64,000 bases of DNA from Diplonema japonicum (GCA_964019335.1 OZ025654.1:372001-436000), one strand, 5' to 3'. Shown: positions 27,726-38,500, counted from the first letter of the stretch. Translations and numbers: made by a program. Notes: generated by a model not told the origin, from the sequence alone.

Positions 27726-29096
27726 TCAATCTTTCAACGCACAGGACCTCGCGACACAATTAGAAGACGCAGTGAGCAGCATCCCCCCGGACACATCAAA
27801 CGAGTAGATGATGTCCCTCTCAGGCGACGCGTGAAAAAAACCAGGCAGCGCAGGTTCATTCGAATGAAATGTCACCCCACCATCCCGCCCAGCTGTCAAC
27901 AGATACCCACCATGGTACCCCACACAATGCGCAGGCCTGTGCGTCCTGCTACAAGACACAGCACTACGCGACAACAACGACCACACCACCAACTCGCTGT
28001 TCATCGAAACGGACGCGAGATACGACCCATCAGGAGAGAAAGCTATCGACCACACCGTCGCAGTATGCTGCCCTTTTAAAACAGCGGCTTCCTTCCCCGA
28101 CCGAACCTCATAAATAACAACGGGAAATCCAACACCATCACCAGACAGAGCAACATACCGTCCGCACGGCGAGAAATCACATGTTAAAACCTTTGTCAAC
28201 ATTGTGTTCAAAGGGCCCCGTTCCGTTCCTGTGATAACGTCCCACAAAACACCCTTCGCGTCCAGCCCACCTGTTACGATAATATCAGGCGACATGGAAA
28301 CTGCGTATATTCGCGACATGTGGGAAGCGAGGTTTTTCTGTAATATCAGATTCCCGTTGTTTGTCACGCTCCATATTTTTCCCAAATGATCATCGCCGCC
28401 TGTTACAATAAGATTCTCAGAAGGATGCGATGCAAGGGATAAGACGAATCCTGTCCCGTGTGCGTGTTGCTCATTGTGGAGAAGGGAGTCTTTTCCGGTG
28501 GTGGTGGTGGTGGACCATATACGGACGGAGCCGTCTCTGCCGCATGATGCGAACATGTCGGTAGGGTTCGAACGGAGAAACTTCGCGCCGTAAACGGGGC
28601 CGTCGTGGGAGTACTGTTTGAAATGTTGTGTTGGTTCGCTTGGTGTCTCGTAGGCGGTGTTTGACTTAACAGACAACAACAGGCTTGGTTCCTCATCCTC
28701 AATGGAACGTGCTGTGTGTAGAATTGTGTTGAAGGTTGCGTCGTCATCAATATCGATGAGGTCCCCTTCATCGTCTCGATAGGTTACTTGTAAGATAGTC
28801 TCTTCGTCTTGCACTTCCTTCATAAAGCCTTGTAGGGAGCTGCCCTTGCGTACTTTTATTTTTTTCTGGACGCCCTTATCGCCCATTACTACGACAGAGA
28901 CCTCGTCCGCTATTAGGCTCCATGCGTCCCGCCAGTTTCCTTGGCCGTGGTTGTCTTTCCAACATCTTTTGAAGTCGTGCCGGGTGATGTCCTTGCAAAC
29001 CTTTTTCGTAAAGGAAAGGAGCGCCTCTGATCGAGTGTAACCATTATCAGCGGTGAAGGGGTGGGATTTGTTTTGGTAATAGAAGTTGTGTAGCAT
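27726..29096 (-). CDS. PB1 domain + WD40 beta-propeller protein
   Basis: 456 aa from ATG 29096. The frame is open for 36 more codons, but these are homopolymer-derived Lys/Pro-rich sequence, so the Met at 29096 (MLHNFYYQNK) is preferred. Residues 78-146 form a PB1 domain: KKIKVRKGSS, then the acidic OPCA-like segment YRDDEGDLIDIDDDATF, ending LLLSV. Residues 160-456 contain about six or seven WD40 repeats, with clear SCGRDGSVRIW, VTGGDDHLGKIW, VTGGLDAKGVLWD and FSPDGSYLASVSMNSELVVW blades. PB1 domains pair front-to-back with other PB1 proteins, and the propeller offers a second binding surface, so a scaffold role in a signalling or autophagy-type complex is plausible but unproven. Confidence 0.82.
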   Translation of the reverse strand: MLHNFYYQNKSHPFTADNGYTRSEALLSFTKKVCKDITRHDFKRCWKDNHGQGNWRDAWSLIADEVSVVVMGDKGVQKKIKVRKGSSLQGFMKEVQDEETILQVTYRDDEGDLIDIDDDATFNTILHTARSIEDEEPSLLLSVKSNTAYETPSEPTQHFKQYSHDGPVYGAKFLRSNPTDMFASCGRDGSVRIWSTTTTTGKDSLLHNEQHAHGTGFVLSLASHPSENLIVTGGDDHLGKIWSVTNNGNLILQKNLASHMSRIYAVSMSPDIIVTGGLDAKGVLWDVITGTERGPLNTMLTKVLTCDFSPCGRYVALSGDGVGFPVVIYEVRSGKEAAVLKGQHTATVWSIAFSPDGSYLASVSMNSELVVWSLLSRSAVSCSRTHRPAHCVGYHGGYLLTAGRDGGVTFHSNEPALPGFFHASPERDIIYSFDVSGGMLLTASSNCVARSCALKD

Positions 29097-29984
29097 GTCT
29101 TTTTTTTTTTTTTTTGGACGTGGGGGGGGCGGGTTTTTGCCCTCGCCCTTTTTCCTCTCCCTTTTTTTTTTGTTGTGTGATAATTTTGATTTTTTGTAAC
29201 TCAAAAAAAAAGGGGGGGGGGATACGGGGGAGGGGGGGAAAAAAAAAGGGGAGATAAAAAAGAAATATTGCCATTTTTTTTTCTTTTATTTTTCCGCGGG
29301 AAAATAATTCGTTTTTTTTTTTTTTTCTTCCCCTCCCCCCGAAGCGCCGAGAAAGAAAAAAAAAAACACAAGATAACGAGCGCTTTTTTTAGTTTTATAT
29401 CTTGCAAGGGAATTTGGACGGCGTTGTGTTTTTCCTCCATTCGGAGGACCGCGCAGTTGTATTTTTCTGCTTTTTTTTTTTTTTTTTTGAAAAAAAAGCC
29501 GAGCCAAAAACCTAAGTTTTCCCGTTCTTTAAAGGCGAGGTTGAGGATATGGAAAAAAAAAAAAACAAAGAAAAAAAAGAAGAACTTTCAAAAAAAAAAA
29601 AAAAAAAAGTACTTTTCTTCCTTCGCTCGAACAGGGGGAGGGTCAGGGGGGAAAAAAAAATTGCACATGGATCTCAAGAAATCACAAAAAAAAAAGCCCC
29701 CCTGAGGAGTGTAGCAGAGAAGAGCTGGGTCTGAGAGACAAGTGAACGAAATCTGCCAAAGCTGCTGTAGCTTTTGTACAACAATTTTCTTTTGTTTCTT
29801 TTTTTTCTATAAAGAAAACACTACGAGCTGCGCGCAAAGCCACCTTTTTTTTTTCTTCTTTCTTTTCTTTTTTTTTTTTCTACCTTCTTTTTTTTCTCCT
29901 TCTTTAATTCCATTAATTAAAATGGATTTCCGTTCTATCCGATTATAATACTCAAAAAAAAAAAAAAAAGAAAAGACTCCTTCA
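29097..29984. other. Intergenic, homopolymer-rich, nothing recognised
   Basis: About 890 bp of A/T and G/C runs (for example 29101-29117, 29311-29327, 29592-29608, 29955-29970) with no complex segment longer than about 100 bp. Confidence 0.75.
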
Positions 29985-32506
29985 TCACAACAATGTAACC
30001 CCTATCATGCACGACCCGCTCACTTTGTCGCTCGCTGCAATTGCCTGCACCTTGTAACTCGATTTTAGCTCCTTCCCAACTGTGAGCTTTGGTACGAGGT
30101 CTGGCATTTTTAGGTCGATCCTGCCCATGTTGTCCTTCCCGATGAGATCCTTGTCGAAAATCGACACTCTGACACAGTCGGAGGAGGGCACAAGGAACGT
30201 GAATGATTCACGCCATTCCGGGTTAAGCGTCTTTGGAATCACCTTGGAAACCTTTTTCTGCGGGTTCGGATGAGAAGCACCGACACGGCCATCCTTAATC
30301 TCACGAAGCTTCACCTCGCAAAACGGGTCGGAAAGCCCATTGGAATCCATTGAAATCAAGTCGCTCCCGGAATAAAGCGTCACTTTAATCTGAACAGCTG
30401 CTGCACTGACGGGGGCGACAGTACCAGCGGACTTGACCTCACCCTTTCTCCGTTTGTCCTCTGCGTCGGCTCGCTTCTTGGCAAGCTTCATGGTAGTGGT
30501 GGAAACATCATCTTTCGCACCCCCGAAATCGACTGTTTTACCAGTACGATTGACAACACACCCATTTGTGCTGAATTGTCCTTTGATTTGATAATTCGCT
30601 TGTGTTGCTTTCCAATCAGCGGCAGAGAACTTCTCCGGCGTGTCGTATCGCTTCGGCTTGACAGGCGTTGCGAATGTGATTTCTGCCGCATCCTTGTCCT
30701 CAACAAACAGTGAGCACACCATTGATTTGGAAAGCTTCGCTTCCTTCGGCTGTGCCAGCAGGTAGTACTCCGTTCCGGGGGATAACGTTATCTCCAGATA
30801 CAGCTCTCGCTGGGAAGATGATTTTCTCCCAGCGGGCTTCGATGTTGCTCCGTTCACCACTGTCGGGATCCACATTTCTATGGCATCGAGCTCTGAGTCA
30901 GGGTGGCCTTTTGGTACACCACGAGGGTCCTTCTGATAGACAGCGAACCAGCACTTTTGCTTTCTTGACACGGTTATCTTTGCCACGATGTCTGTCACAC
31001 CGCTGTTGTAATTCCCTGCGATGTGTATTTGATCCCATGAGCCGTAGGTGTAGCACACGGAAACCTGGTTGAACCACTTCACAACATCGGCCCACTCCAT
31101 CCAGAAGGAGCCGTCGTCTTGCGCAACGAAGCCGCATTCTTTCTTCATCGCGGGTGTCCATGATTTGTCGGAATCGCTCCACTTCCCCTTCCACTCCTTG
31201 TCGTTGCCCCAAGGGTTCCTGATCATGCACAGCTTGTGGCCGTCCTTCGTTAGCTTCACCGTGATCAAGCTGTAGGAGTGCTCGGTGATCAGACCTACGC
31301 TTTGGTATTTATCCCACATCGCCCTGTGATAATTGAAGGGAGGTAAAAAAAAAAAAGGTATTTTCATACTTCTCGGCGACGGTGTGGAGGTCCTCAGGAA
31401 CGTTCATGAGATTCTTCCCCGGGGTCCCCAGGATTTGTAGGAATTCCTGGAATTTTTCTTTTTTAATACATTCCCACTTCCCCTCCTCTCCAAACCTTGT
31501 TGTCGTTGTCTAGAAGCGTCTGCCACATATCTTCCTTGAGGTCGAAGAGGCGTGCAGGGCAACCGGTTAAGTCGGACATGGCTCTGTTTTTTTTGGGCTT
31601 TCTTTTGTTTCTTCTTTCGGAATACCTGGTGCAGCTCCCTGTTTGGATCGCTGCGTACGACCCGTGCAGCTTCGCGTAGGCCTTCTCAACAAGACACACC
31701 CACAGCTCGTTGGGCTCTTCCCGGTTCCGTGCGAAGGCGGGCTTCGACCCTGAGCACGGGAGGAAGTCATCAACGATCACCGTCTGCCACCACCCGTTCT
31801 TGCAAAGCGTAATCCGGTAACACCCAAGCTCAGGGTCTTGCTGGTCTTCAAACATAGAACGAACAAGGTGCTCGAATTCAGCAACAGATGCCAAAGCACC
31901 CATAAGGTAGCAGTCGGCAAGGGCGCCCTGATCGATATCGTTGGGCTCGATCTTATCCACGAACAAAGTAGGTTTCAAACCAGTTCCCTGTAGGTAAAGT
32001 GCAGGGCGCTTCCAAGGGTACAGTTGAATGATTCGTTTTATCCAGTCGGGCTTCAGTGATGCGTCCTTTGGTGGGAAGTTTAAATCAACGAATCTGACGC
32101 CATGGGCGGCGCACTCGTCGGCAATGTGCTGTGCGGTGACAGTCTTCTTCCCAGACTTCTTCAGCAGCTCCATCACGAACTGCACGTCCGTATCTGTTGC
32201 GTCCTTTGACTCGTTGGCTTGTTTGTCTTTCCAGCTTTTGTCTGGTTCTCCCGAACCGTGGGACTTCGACATCCCTGTCCACGTCCCTGTTACGAACCTG
32301 CTGCTCTCACCGGGGTACACATTCACGACATACTTCCCGTCTTTTTCCGAGGTGCTGCCCAGTGCCCTAACGCTGCCCCCTTTGAAGCCGTAGCTGCATC
32401 GGAACATCTTGTCGCGAAGCTCGTTGTGGAAAACGAGCGTCTTCTCCCCGCCCTCCGGTATCGTCTCCAGGATCAGCCCTGGCTTAGCTTCCGTTTTTGT
32501 GCTCAT
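29985..32506 (-). CDS. Calpain-like cysteine protease (four exons)
   Basis: Splicing out three short introns (31584-31625, 31447-31495, 31324-31369) joins two open frames into one 794-aa protein starting at ATG 32506. Residues 1-95 resemble DUF1935, the N-terminal domain of kinetoplastid calpain-like proteins (YVVNVYPGESSRFVTGTWTG). The protease core holds the full triad: Cys199 in DQGALADCYLMGAL, His364 in GLITEHSYSLI and Asn385 in MIRNPWGN. A calpain beta-sandwich domain follows, then a C2 domain (about 660-794) with SDPFCEVKLR and SIFDKDLIGKDNMG, which contribute Asp residues of a Ca2+ site. Unlike many kinetoplastid homologues that lack catalytic residues, this one should be active. Ca2+-dependent limited proteolysis at membranes is the inferred role. 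Exon junctions are inferred from reading frame and family alignment. Confidence 0.85.
31324..31369 (-). other. Intron 3 of calpain gene, 46 nt, GT-AG
   Basis: On the minus strand it starts GTATGAAAAT, has a T-tract and ends TTATCACAG. Removing it joins ...TVAEK to AMWDKYQSVG in phase 2 and restores the segment before the catalytic His. It carries a conventional pyrimidine tract, unlike intron 1. Confidence 0.8.
31447..31495 (-). other. Intron 2 of calpain gene, 49 nt, GT-AG
   Basis: Minus strand: GTTTGGAGAG...AAATTCCAG. It contains the stop that ends the upstream open frame. Joining ...LLDNDNK to EFLQILGTPG keeps the frame. An alternative donor a few bases away cannot be excluded. Confidence 0.65.
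31584..31625 (-). other. Intron 1 of calpain gene, 42 nt, GT-AG, in frame and stop-free
   Basis: Minus strand: GTATTCCGAAAG...AAAAAAAACAG. It is a multiple of three without stop codons, so it hides inside an open frame as 14 basic residues. Removing it restores the calpain motif GSYAAIQTGSCTR-AMSDLTG. The 3' end is A-rich rather than pyrimidine-rich. Confidence 0.8.
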
Positions 32507-32621
32507 TTTTCTTTTTTTTTTGTTGTCGGTAAGGTCCTCCCTCCCCCGCCTTCTTTGTATTTCTTTTCTTCTTTTTTTTTCTTCTTCTTTTGCGCTTTTT
32601 TTTTTCTCCAAATCTCTGTTT

Positions 32622-32712
32622 CGTTTTCACCTACAGTAGGGATAAAACGGACAAGCTGCCTCTACTCTTCTTTTGCAATAACAATTCTTTTCAAAGTTTT
32701 ATAGACTTGTTC

Positions 32713-32744
<32 letters not shown>

Positions 32745-32745
32745 C
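32622..32745 (+). repeat. Dispersed repeat family A, copy with A-tail
   Basis: GTTTTCACCTACAGTAGGGA, then CGGACAAGCTGCCTCTACTC, GCAATAACAATTCTTTTCAA and ACTTGTTCCAGC followed by a run of about 28 A. It lies between the calpain start and the ankyrin gene. Confidence 0.75.
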
Positions 32746-32785
32746 AAAAAAAAAATACGAACGGGCTAGAAAAAGAATGGGGTTT

Positions 32786-33181
32786 TCACAGGGCAATCTC
32801 CTTAGAAACAAGGTAGTCACGTAGCTCCTCGTTTTGTATACCGATGAGCTCTTGGAGGGCGTCACTGGGCAACTGACTTGCCTTGAGCAGCGCGGTCAGT
32901 ACGCCGTTTGACGGCACCGCGCAGGCGTGTCTCAGAGCCCGGGTTGTGACATGGGCACCGTGTTGTAGGAGTAACTCGACGCAGGGGAGGGTCCGTTCCG
33001 TGGGAACGGTCAACAAAGCTGCCTCCAGCACTGTCTTTGCTGTTCTGTGGGTCGTAGCGTTGACATCGGCACCATTATCCAAAAGCACCTGGCAGCACTC
33101 CAACAAGCCGACGGACGCAGCGCTGTGCAGCAACGTCTCCTTATCACTTTGCCTTTTCTTCTGAAATCTTAAGGTGAGCAT
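32786..33181 (-). CDS. Small ankyrin-repeat protein
   Basis: 131 aa from ATG 33181. The frame is open further upstream to 33313, but that part is low-complexity Pro-rich. Two to three ankyrin repeats are visible: KETLLHSAASVGLLECCQVL and LLDNGADVNATTHRTAKTVL, then LPCVELLLQHGAHVTTRALR. The tail is short and acidic/hydrophobic. The sequence just before KKRQSDKET looks like a splice acceptor (TTAAGATTTCAG), so the true 5' end could be an unseen exon, or the protein may begin at the listed Met. Ankyrin repeats mediate protein binding; nothing more specific can be said. Confidence 0.6.
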   Translation of the reverse strand: MLTLRFQKKRQSDKETLLHSAASVGLLECCQVLLDNGADVNATTHRTAKTVLEAALLTVPTERTLPCVELLLQHGAHVTTRALRHACAVPSNGVLTALLKASQLPSDALQELIGIQNEELRDYLVSKEIAL

Positions 33182-33397
33182 GTATTTACCGTGTATGGGC
33201 TGCAGCCGGAGTATAACACGGAAATGGAAGGGGGGGAGATAATCATTACTTGGCCAAAAAAAGAAATTAGCGGGCGGGGGGGGGGGGGGGGGAGAAAGTA
33301 GGGAGTGTAACAAGAAATAATTTGGTTTTTATTCTTTCTTTCTTTTTTTTTTTTTTTTCGTTCTACCGGTGTTCTTCTGAAGAAAAAGGTTTTGGTT

Positions 33398-33433
<36 letters not shown>

Positions 33434-33979
33434 CTTTTTTGCGTTTACTATGGAACCTAAACCTTAAAAAAAAAAAAATAGCGACACAAGGTAATTCTCT
33501 TTTCTTTTCTTTTTTTTTTTTTTTTTTTGTTTGCGTTGCGAATTCACCTGGGCGCTGCAGCGGGCACAAAGGGCCTTCTGACATATACCTTGGTACGAAG
33601 AAAAACTTTTTTAAAAAAAAAAGAGGGTAAAAGTAACGTGAAGGGGCTGTAAATTAAGTTAAGCTGCCACAAGTTATTTCGAAGTCTGAAATAATAGAAG
33701 TAATACTCATAGTAAAAGACAATCCCACTTGAGGACAGCCTCAGTAATAGAATACTATGACAGCACACAGTCTGGAATAATTTCTCTTTCCTCCTATGTA
33801 ACGCGCCCATGCTATTTCAAGGGTCGCACTTAAACTGCCATTCCTTGTCTTGACGAAATAGTGTGCAAACCTTTGGTAAGTTACTACCATAAATAGTGAC
33901 AAAAAAAAATATATATAAATATGTGTAAAGTAGATGAATAATGCTACGGAACTCAAAGAATAGTTTCCGTTTATTCCGT

Positions 33980-34492
33980 TTATTTTCTTCACTCTTCGTC
34001 ATTTTAATCACTCACTAGGGGCCCTCATAATTTAACGCGAAATGGCCATTTAAATAATGAGATTTTGGAGTTAAATTATGGGGCGTTAGAGTGAAAAAAA
34101 ATGGGTCATGCCGTGGGAAAAAATGTACCCAACCCCTTGAAAATTCTTTTGGGGATGGGGTATTTTGACTGTTTTTGGCCATCTGAGGCCATTCCAGCCC
34201 TTAAAAGTGGGAAAAAGTGCTTTACTTCCCCTAAAATGCCACGGCGAAATAGCTACCTCATATTTTATTACCTTAGCTGCGTGAAAAAAAACAGCAGTGA
34301 AAGCAGTGAAGAGTGACTCAAATAACGAAGAGTGAAATAAAACGACTTACTTGCCGCCAAATGAGCCATTATTTAACACTCGCTACCGTTTTTTTGCACG
34401 AGGGCCCTGCGGGCCCTCGTGCAAAAAGTTCAGGAGCTCGAGTTAAATAATGACTCATTATTTGTTGGCAATAAATAGCTATTTTTTCATTC
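33980..34492. mobile_element. Hairpin-bearing TIR element, copy 1
   Basis: Imperfect terminal inverted repeats (about 33980-34015 and 34311-34342, with CACTCTTCGT and ACGAAGAGTG) enclose about 295 bp without coding capacity. Inside is a long inverted repeat (34008-34094, around CATAATTTAAC and GTTAAATTAT). Beyond the right repeat lies a hairpin of about 115 nt (34355-34470), from CCGCCAAATGAG to CTCATTATTTGTTGGC, with a perfect 17-bp core ending in GGGCCC-TGC-GGGCCC (34391-34427). The same layout occurs at 50461-51017 with different arm sequences. Confidence 0.75.
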
Positions 34493-34623
34493 ACAACTAA
34501 ATAGGCACTATAGCAAAAGAACAAGAAAAAGAAAAAGAAAAAAAAAAGGAAACGGAGCGGGAGAAATACGAGAGATAAAAAAAAAAGGCGTTGTTTAAGG
34601 GCAAATCCCACTTGAGGACCACC

Positions 34624-34730
34624 CTTCCAAAAAAAAAAAAAAAGAATACATGAGTTAAAGGAAGTCTTTGTGAGACGCCCCCTTGTTCTCATCTACTACC
34701 TGCACCATTTCTTCCCTCGACCCCCATTCG
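34624..34730 (+). repeat. Dispersed repeat family C, copy 1
   Basis: After an A-tract: ATGAGTTAAAGGAAGTCTTT, GTGAGACGCCCCCTTGTTCT and CATCTACTACCTGCACC. The second copy is at 49040-49125, also preceded by an A-tract. Confidence 0.8.
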
Positions 34731-34854
34731 TTTCTACAGTTTTCAAGAAAAAAAGAAGAAAGAAAACGCTGAGCTTCAGAGGGGATAAAAATCTTTTTTT
34801 TTCCCCCTTTCCTAGAAAAGAAGGGGGGAAAATAAAAAAAAAGAATTTTTCTTT

Positions 34855-35340
34855 TTACAACAAAAGTTCAAATCTCGGTTCTTTGGCTGGTAGGGACTGC
34901 GCGTCTATTGGAGACCGTAGCCTCGCAACCATGGCTTCCTTGAGCTGGGGGGGTGCGGGAAGGGGACTCACGGGAGCACTTTGTGGTTCTTCGCCATCGT
35001 CAGACGTAGTAAGGTACTTATAGGTTAGACCTGCAATAATAAACACAGTGAAGACCCCAAGGGTAATGACAGCTCTCCAGTACGTAGTAGACAAGTTGAG
35101 GAAGTCACCGGGGCCAAAGGATGACTCCCCTACTATGACGATCTCTCTCGGTTGCCGCGTCCTTTTCACAACTGCTTCCTTCTCCTTCCGTCCAAAACCA
35201 TGCATATTCCTTCCTTTCCTGCCCCTGTGGTGGTTCCCCGTTTCGTCAGGCCACCAAGACATGTCCTCGCCGCCTTCGTCACAGCTACCACTGCTTGCGT
35301 AACACAGCAGGGTTAGTAATAGTATGTAGGGCTTTATCAT
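34855..35340 (-). CDS. Small type I membrane protein of unknown function
   Basis: 161 aa from ATG 35340. Residues 1-20 are a signal peptide (MIKPYILLLTLLCYASSGSC). The luminal part (21-88) is first acidic, then strongly basic (RRGRKGRNMHGFGRKEKEAV-type composition), with one sequon (NLS at 82). A single membrane span lies at about 90-109, followed by a 52-residue cytosolic tail rich in Pro. I recognise no family. It lies just downstream (in transcription order) of the giant EGF-like gene, separated by about 200 bp; both are type I proteins with Pro-rich tails, but a joint function is only a guess. Confidence 0.65.
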   Translation of the reverse strand: MIKPYILLLTLLCYASSGSCDEGGEDMSWWPDETGNHHRGRKGRNMHGFGRKEKEAVVKRTRQPREIVIVGESSFGPGDFLNLSTTYWRAVITLGVFTVFIIAGLTYKYLTTSDDGEEPQSAPVSPLPAPPQLKEAMVARLRSPIDAQSLPAKEPRFELLL

Positions 35341-35544
35341 TTGTATTTTATTTTTATCCGATAACCTGTATCTATGACCCCAAACGAGGGCGGGTAAACA
35401 GAAATGAAAACAAATGTGAAAGGAATCTACTACTGAACGAGAAGGGGGGGGGGGGGGGGGATGGTAAACTCTAGATAACGAAGAACAAAAAAAAAAAAAC
35501 TGAAACAGATTCTTTTTTTTCCCTCTTTTTTTTTTTTTTGAATG

Positions 35545-38500
35545 TCAGTAAATATCATCGTGCACGGGCTGGTTCAACGGGTTGGTCTGGTTCCTTCCTG
35601 AGAGGAGTGTATGCAGTTCGTGGAGAACAGTAGGCCGCTCGCTATGGGCAGGCGGGGCTGGGTAGAGAAAAGGTTCCTGCTCCTTGCTGGTAGGGGGAGG
35701 CAAGGGGTAGTAGGTCCCCACAGTGGACGACCTCAGGGACGAGCTTCCTTCTCTGTCAGACTCCACCACGGCAGGCGCCGCCTTCACCTCCGATGACGGC
35801 AGGGAAGGCGGGGGTGGCGGTGGCGGTGGGACGTATCCCAACAACCTTCCAGAGCCCTCCTCTTCTATTTCCTCTTCAGGTGACTCGGGTTCCTGTATCA
35901 ACGGCTCTGCAGGGGCGCTTTCCTGTTCCTCCTGCTTTTCCTCTTGTTTTTGGCTGTTTATGATCAGCCAGTAAAGCATGTAGCAGCAACAGAGCAACAG
36001 CAGCGCGATCAGCACCCACACCCACCACGTCTCGTACCACTTGTCGTCTTCCGACGGAGCAGCGCAGGTTGCGGACTTGTTCACACCGACTTCCCCTTGC
36101 TGAGGCGATTGACAGGTGCATGTGTATGCTCCTGGTCCTGTTGTGTTGCATGTTTGCATTTCCCCACAGGGCGTGCTGCTGCATTGGTCTGGTGCAGTAC
36201 ACGTCGCAACCTGGGCAGTCCCCGTTCCTGACAAAGGCGCCACGCACCGACACTCCCAGTTTGAATCTTCACCGGAAGGATCTTCACATGTCTGGTCAGC
36301 AGCTGTGCACACACTACCGCTTGAGATGCACTCATCGACGTAGCAGTCTGCAGGGCCGTTCGCCACGTTGGTTCCTTTCAAAGGCGCGACGCATGTGCAC
36401 TGATACCCAGCACTATCGGTGGTGCAGGTTTGGTTCACGCCGCAGTCGCATGTCACGGTCTCTTTGGGCGGGTTGACCACCGGCTCGCAGTTGGCCACAG
36501 GGCCGCCCACCTGCCGTACTCCTGTGTTGTCGTCGCACGCACAGTACCAATCCGCCAGCGACCTTGCAGATTTGTTAGGGTCCGTGCATGTTTGGTTTGC
36601 TCCGCATGATGGCTGAAGCTGCTCACATTCATCGATGATACACATCGTGGGGCCTCCTTGTTGTGCCGTACCAACTGCCGGTGGTACGCACACGCAGCTC
36701 CAGATGTCGGATCCTTGTGGTACATAACACGCTTGCCCTATATCTGTGCACACCATACTGTGGTTGGCACAGACGCCTTGAAAGCTGCACACAGCAGCGG
36801 CACCGTTTGCCTTGCCTGTCGAAGACCCGGTACACTCACAGGTGACACCAGGGCTGTTGTCGATGCAAACCTGCCCTGCTGCAAAGCAAGGGTTTGCCAG
36901 ATTGCTGCATCCCGTTGCGCACGTGGCAACAGCACCCACTCTCTCGCCGACAAGCCCGTTCATGCACGAGCACACCCAGTTGTTGGGAACGCTGCTACTA
37001 GGGTCCCTGCACTGCTGACCTGCTGCGGAACAAATGCTGTTCCCCTCACACTCATCCACAGTGCAAACAGCTGCAGTACCCACTGCAGAGCCCACTCCTG
37101 GTGGCTTGCAATGACAAGTGACCTGTCCGCCCTGCTCTGTGCATGCTTGCCCTGCTCCTTGGCACACCGCACAGCCCGCAGCAACGCACGTCGCAGGAGT
37201 ACCCACAGCTTGCCCGATGAGTGGGGCCTTGCACTGGCAAGTCCAGTCACCCATGGTTCCACTCGGGTCCATGCAAGACTGTCCAACCGTGGTGCAGACA
37301 CCTGCATTGCTGAAGCACTCGTCAACGACGCACGACGCTGCCGAGCCCACTGCCGCTCCAGTATACGGCGTGGTGCACTCGCAACGCCAGTCGTTGGTGC
37401 TGCCTAAGATGGGAGAAGGGTCAACACACCGCTGGCCTTCAAGACCACAAAGATTGCCGTACCCTTTGTTTGCACAACTATTGCATGTCACAGCGCATTC
37501 ATCGAATACACAAGGGGGCACAAACGTCGCACTGCCCACCGGGCAGACACACCGCCAGCCACCGACATCTGATTGGCATGCGAGTCCTTGAGCCGCACAT
37601 GTGGCGCACAACTGGTTTGGGTGTGTGCATACAGCCTGCCCACCAGTTTGTGATCCCGAAGATGGACTCACACAGGAGCATATCCAGTCACTGGTGGTAG
37701 CAGCGCTTGTATTAGGATCAAAACATGTTTGCCCCACCTTAGAGCAGATGTCTCCGTTTGCCACGCACTCATCTAACGTACAAGTAGCCACGCTTCGCTG
37801 GCCAAAGCCCTGGAACGGTGCCGAGCACACGCACAACCAGTCACCTGTCAGGGAGGTGTTGGGGTCCTTGCACGACTGTCCTGCAGCAGCGCAGATTGCC
37901 CCACTTGCCAGGCACTCGTCGATCCCCGCGGAGCAGGCAGCTTGCGATCCAGTACTACTGGCTCCTGTTGAAGGAGGCTTGCAGCTGCACTGCCAGTCGT
38001 TTCTGATGTTCACAGACTGGTTGGGGTCCGTGCATAGTTGCTGTGCTGCAACGCAAACAGTGTCAGCGGTGCATTCATCGAAGTTACAATCAGCAGGGCG
38101 CCCTTTTGCATTCTGCCCATTCAGTGGAGGATTGCAAACACATTCCCAGTCACCAGATTTTGTCAGGTTGGGGTCTGCACAGCTTTGTCCAGCGGCTGTG
38201 CATACCGAGCCGCTTAATGTGCATTCATCCAGCGAGCACTGCGCTGCCTGCATGGTGACAGGCTGACCTTGGTACGGTGCCACACACACGCACTGCCAAT
38301 CATTCAGCGAGGCTGCAGTGTTGTTCGTGTCCTGACAATTCTGACCTGCAGGGCACACGCCTTGTTTACTTGTACACTCATCAAACGGGCAGAGTGCTGG
38401 TGCGCCCTGTGCAGCGTTGGAACCATCGATGCATTGGCACCTCCAGTCATTCAGGCTTGATGCTGCTGTGTTGCTGTCGATGCATTCCTGACCAACACTT

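Larger units (their letters stand above)
33182..34854. other. Intergenic; contains a large inverted-repeat element
   Basis: 33277-33292 is a G-tract, and 33340-33530 is mostly T-tract. 33560-33960 is A/T-rich with no gene seen. 33980-34492 is the hairpin-bearing element described separately. 34624-34730 holds a family C repeat. Confidence 0.7.

Noticed and set aside
31463-32611. Calpain read as two separate genes (31463-32611 and 29985-31367)
   Set aside because: The protease core is split between them, with Cys in one and His/Asn in the other, and GT-AG segments of 42-49 nt join them in frame.
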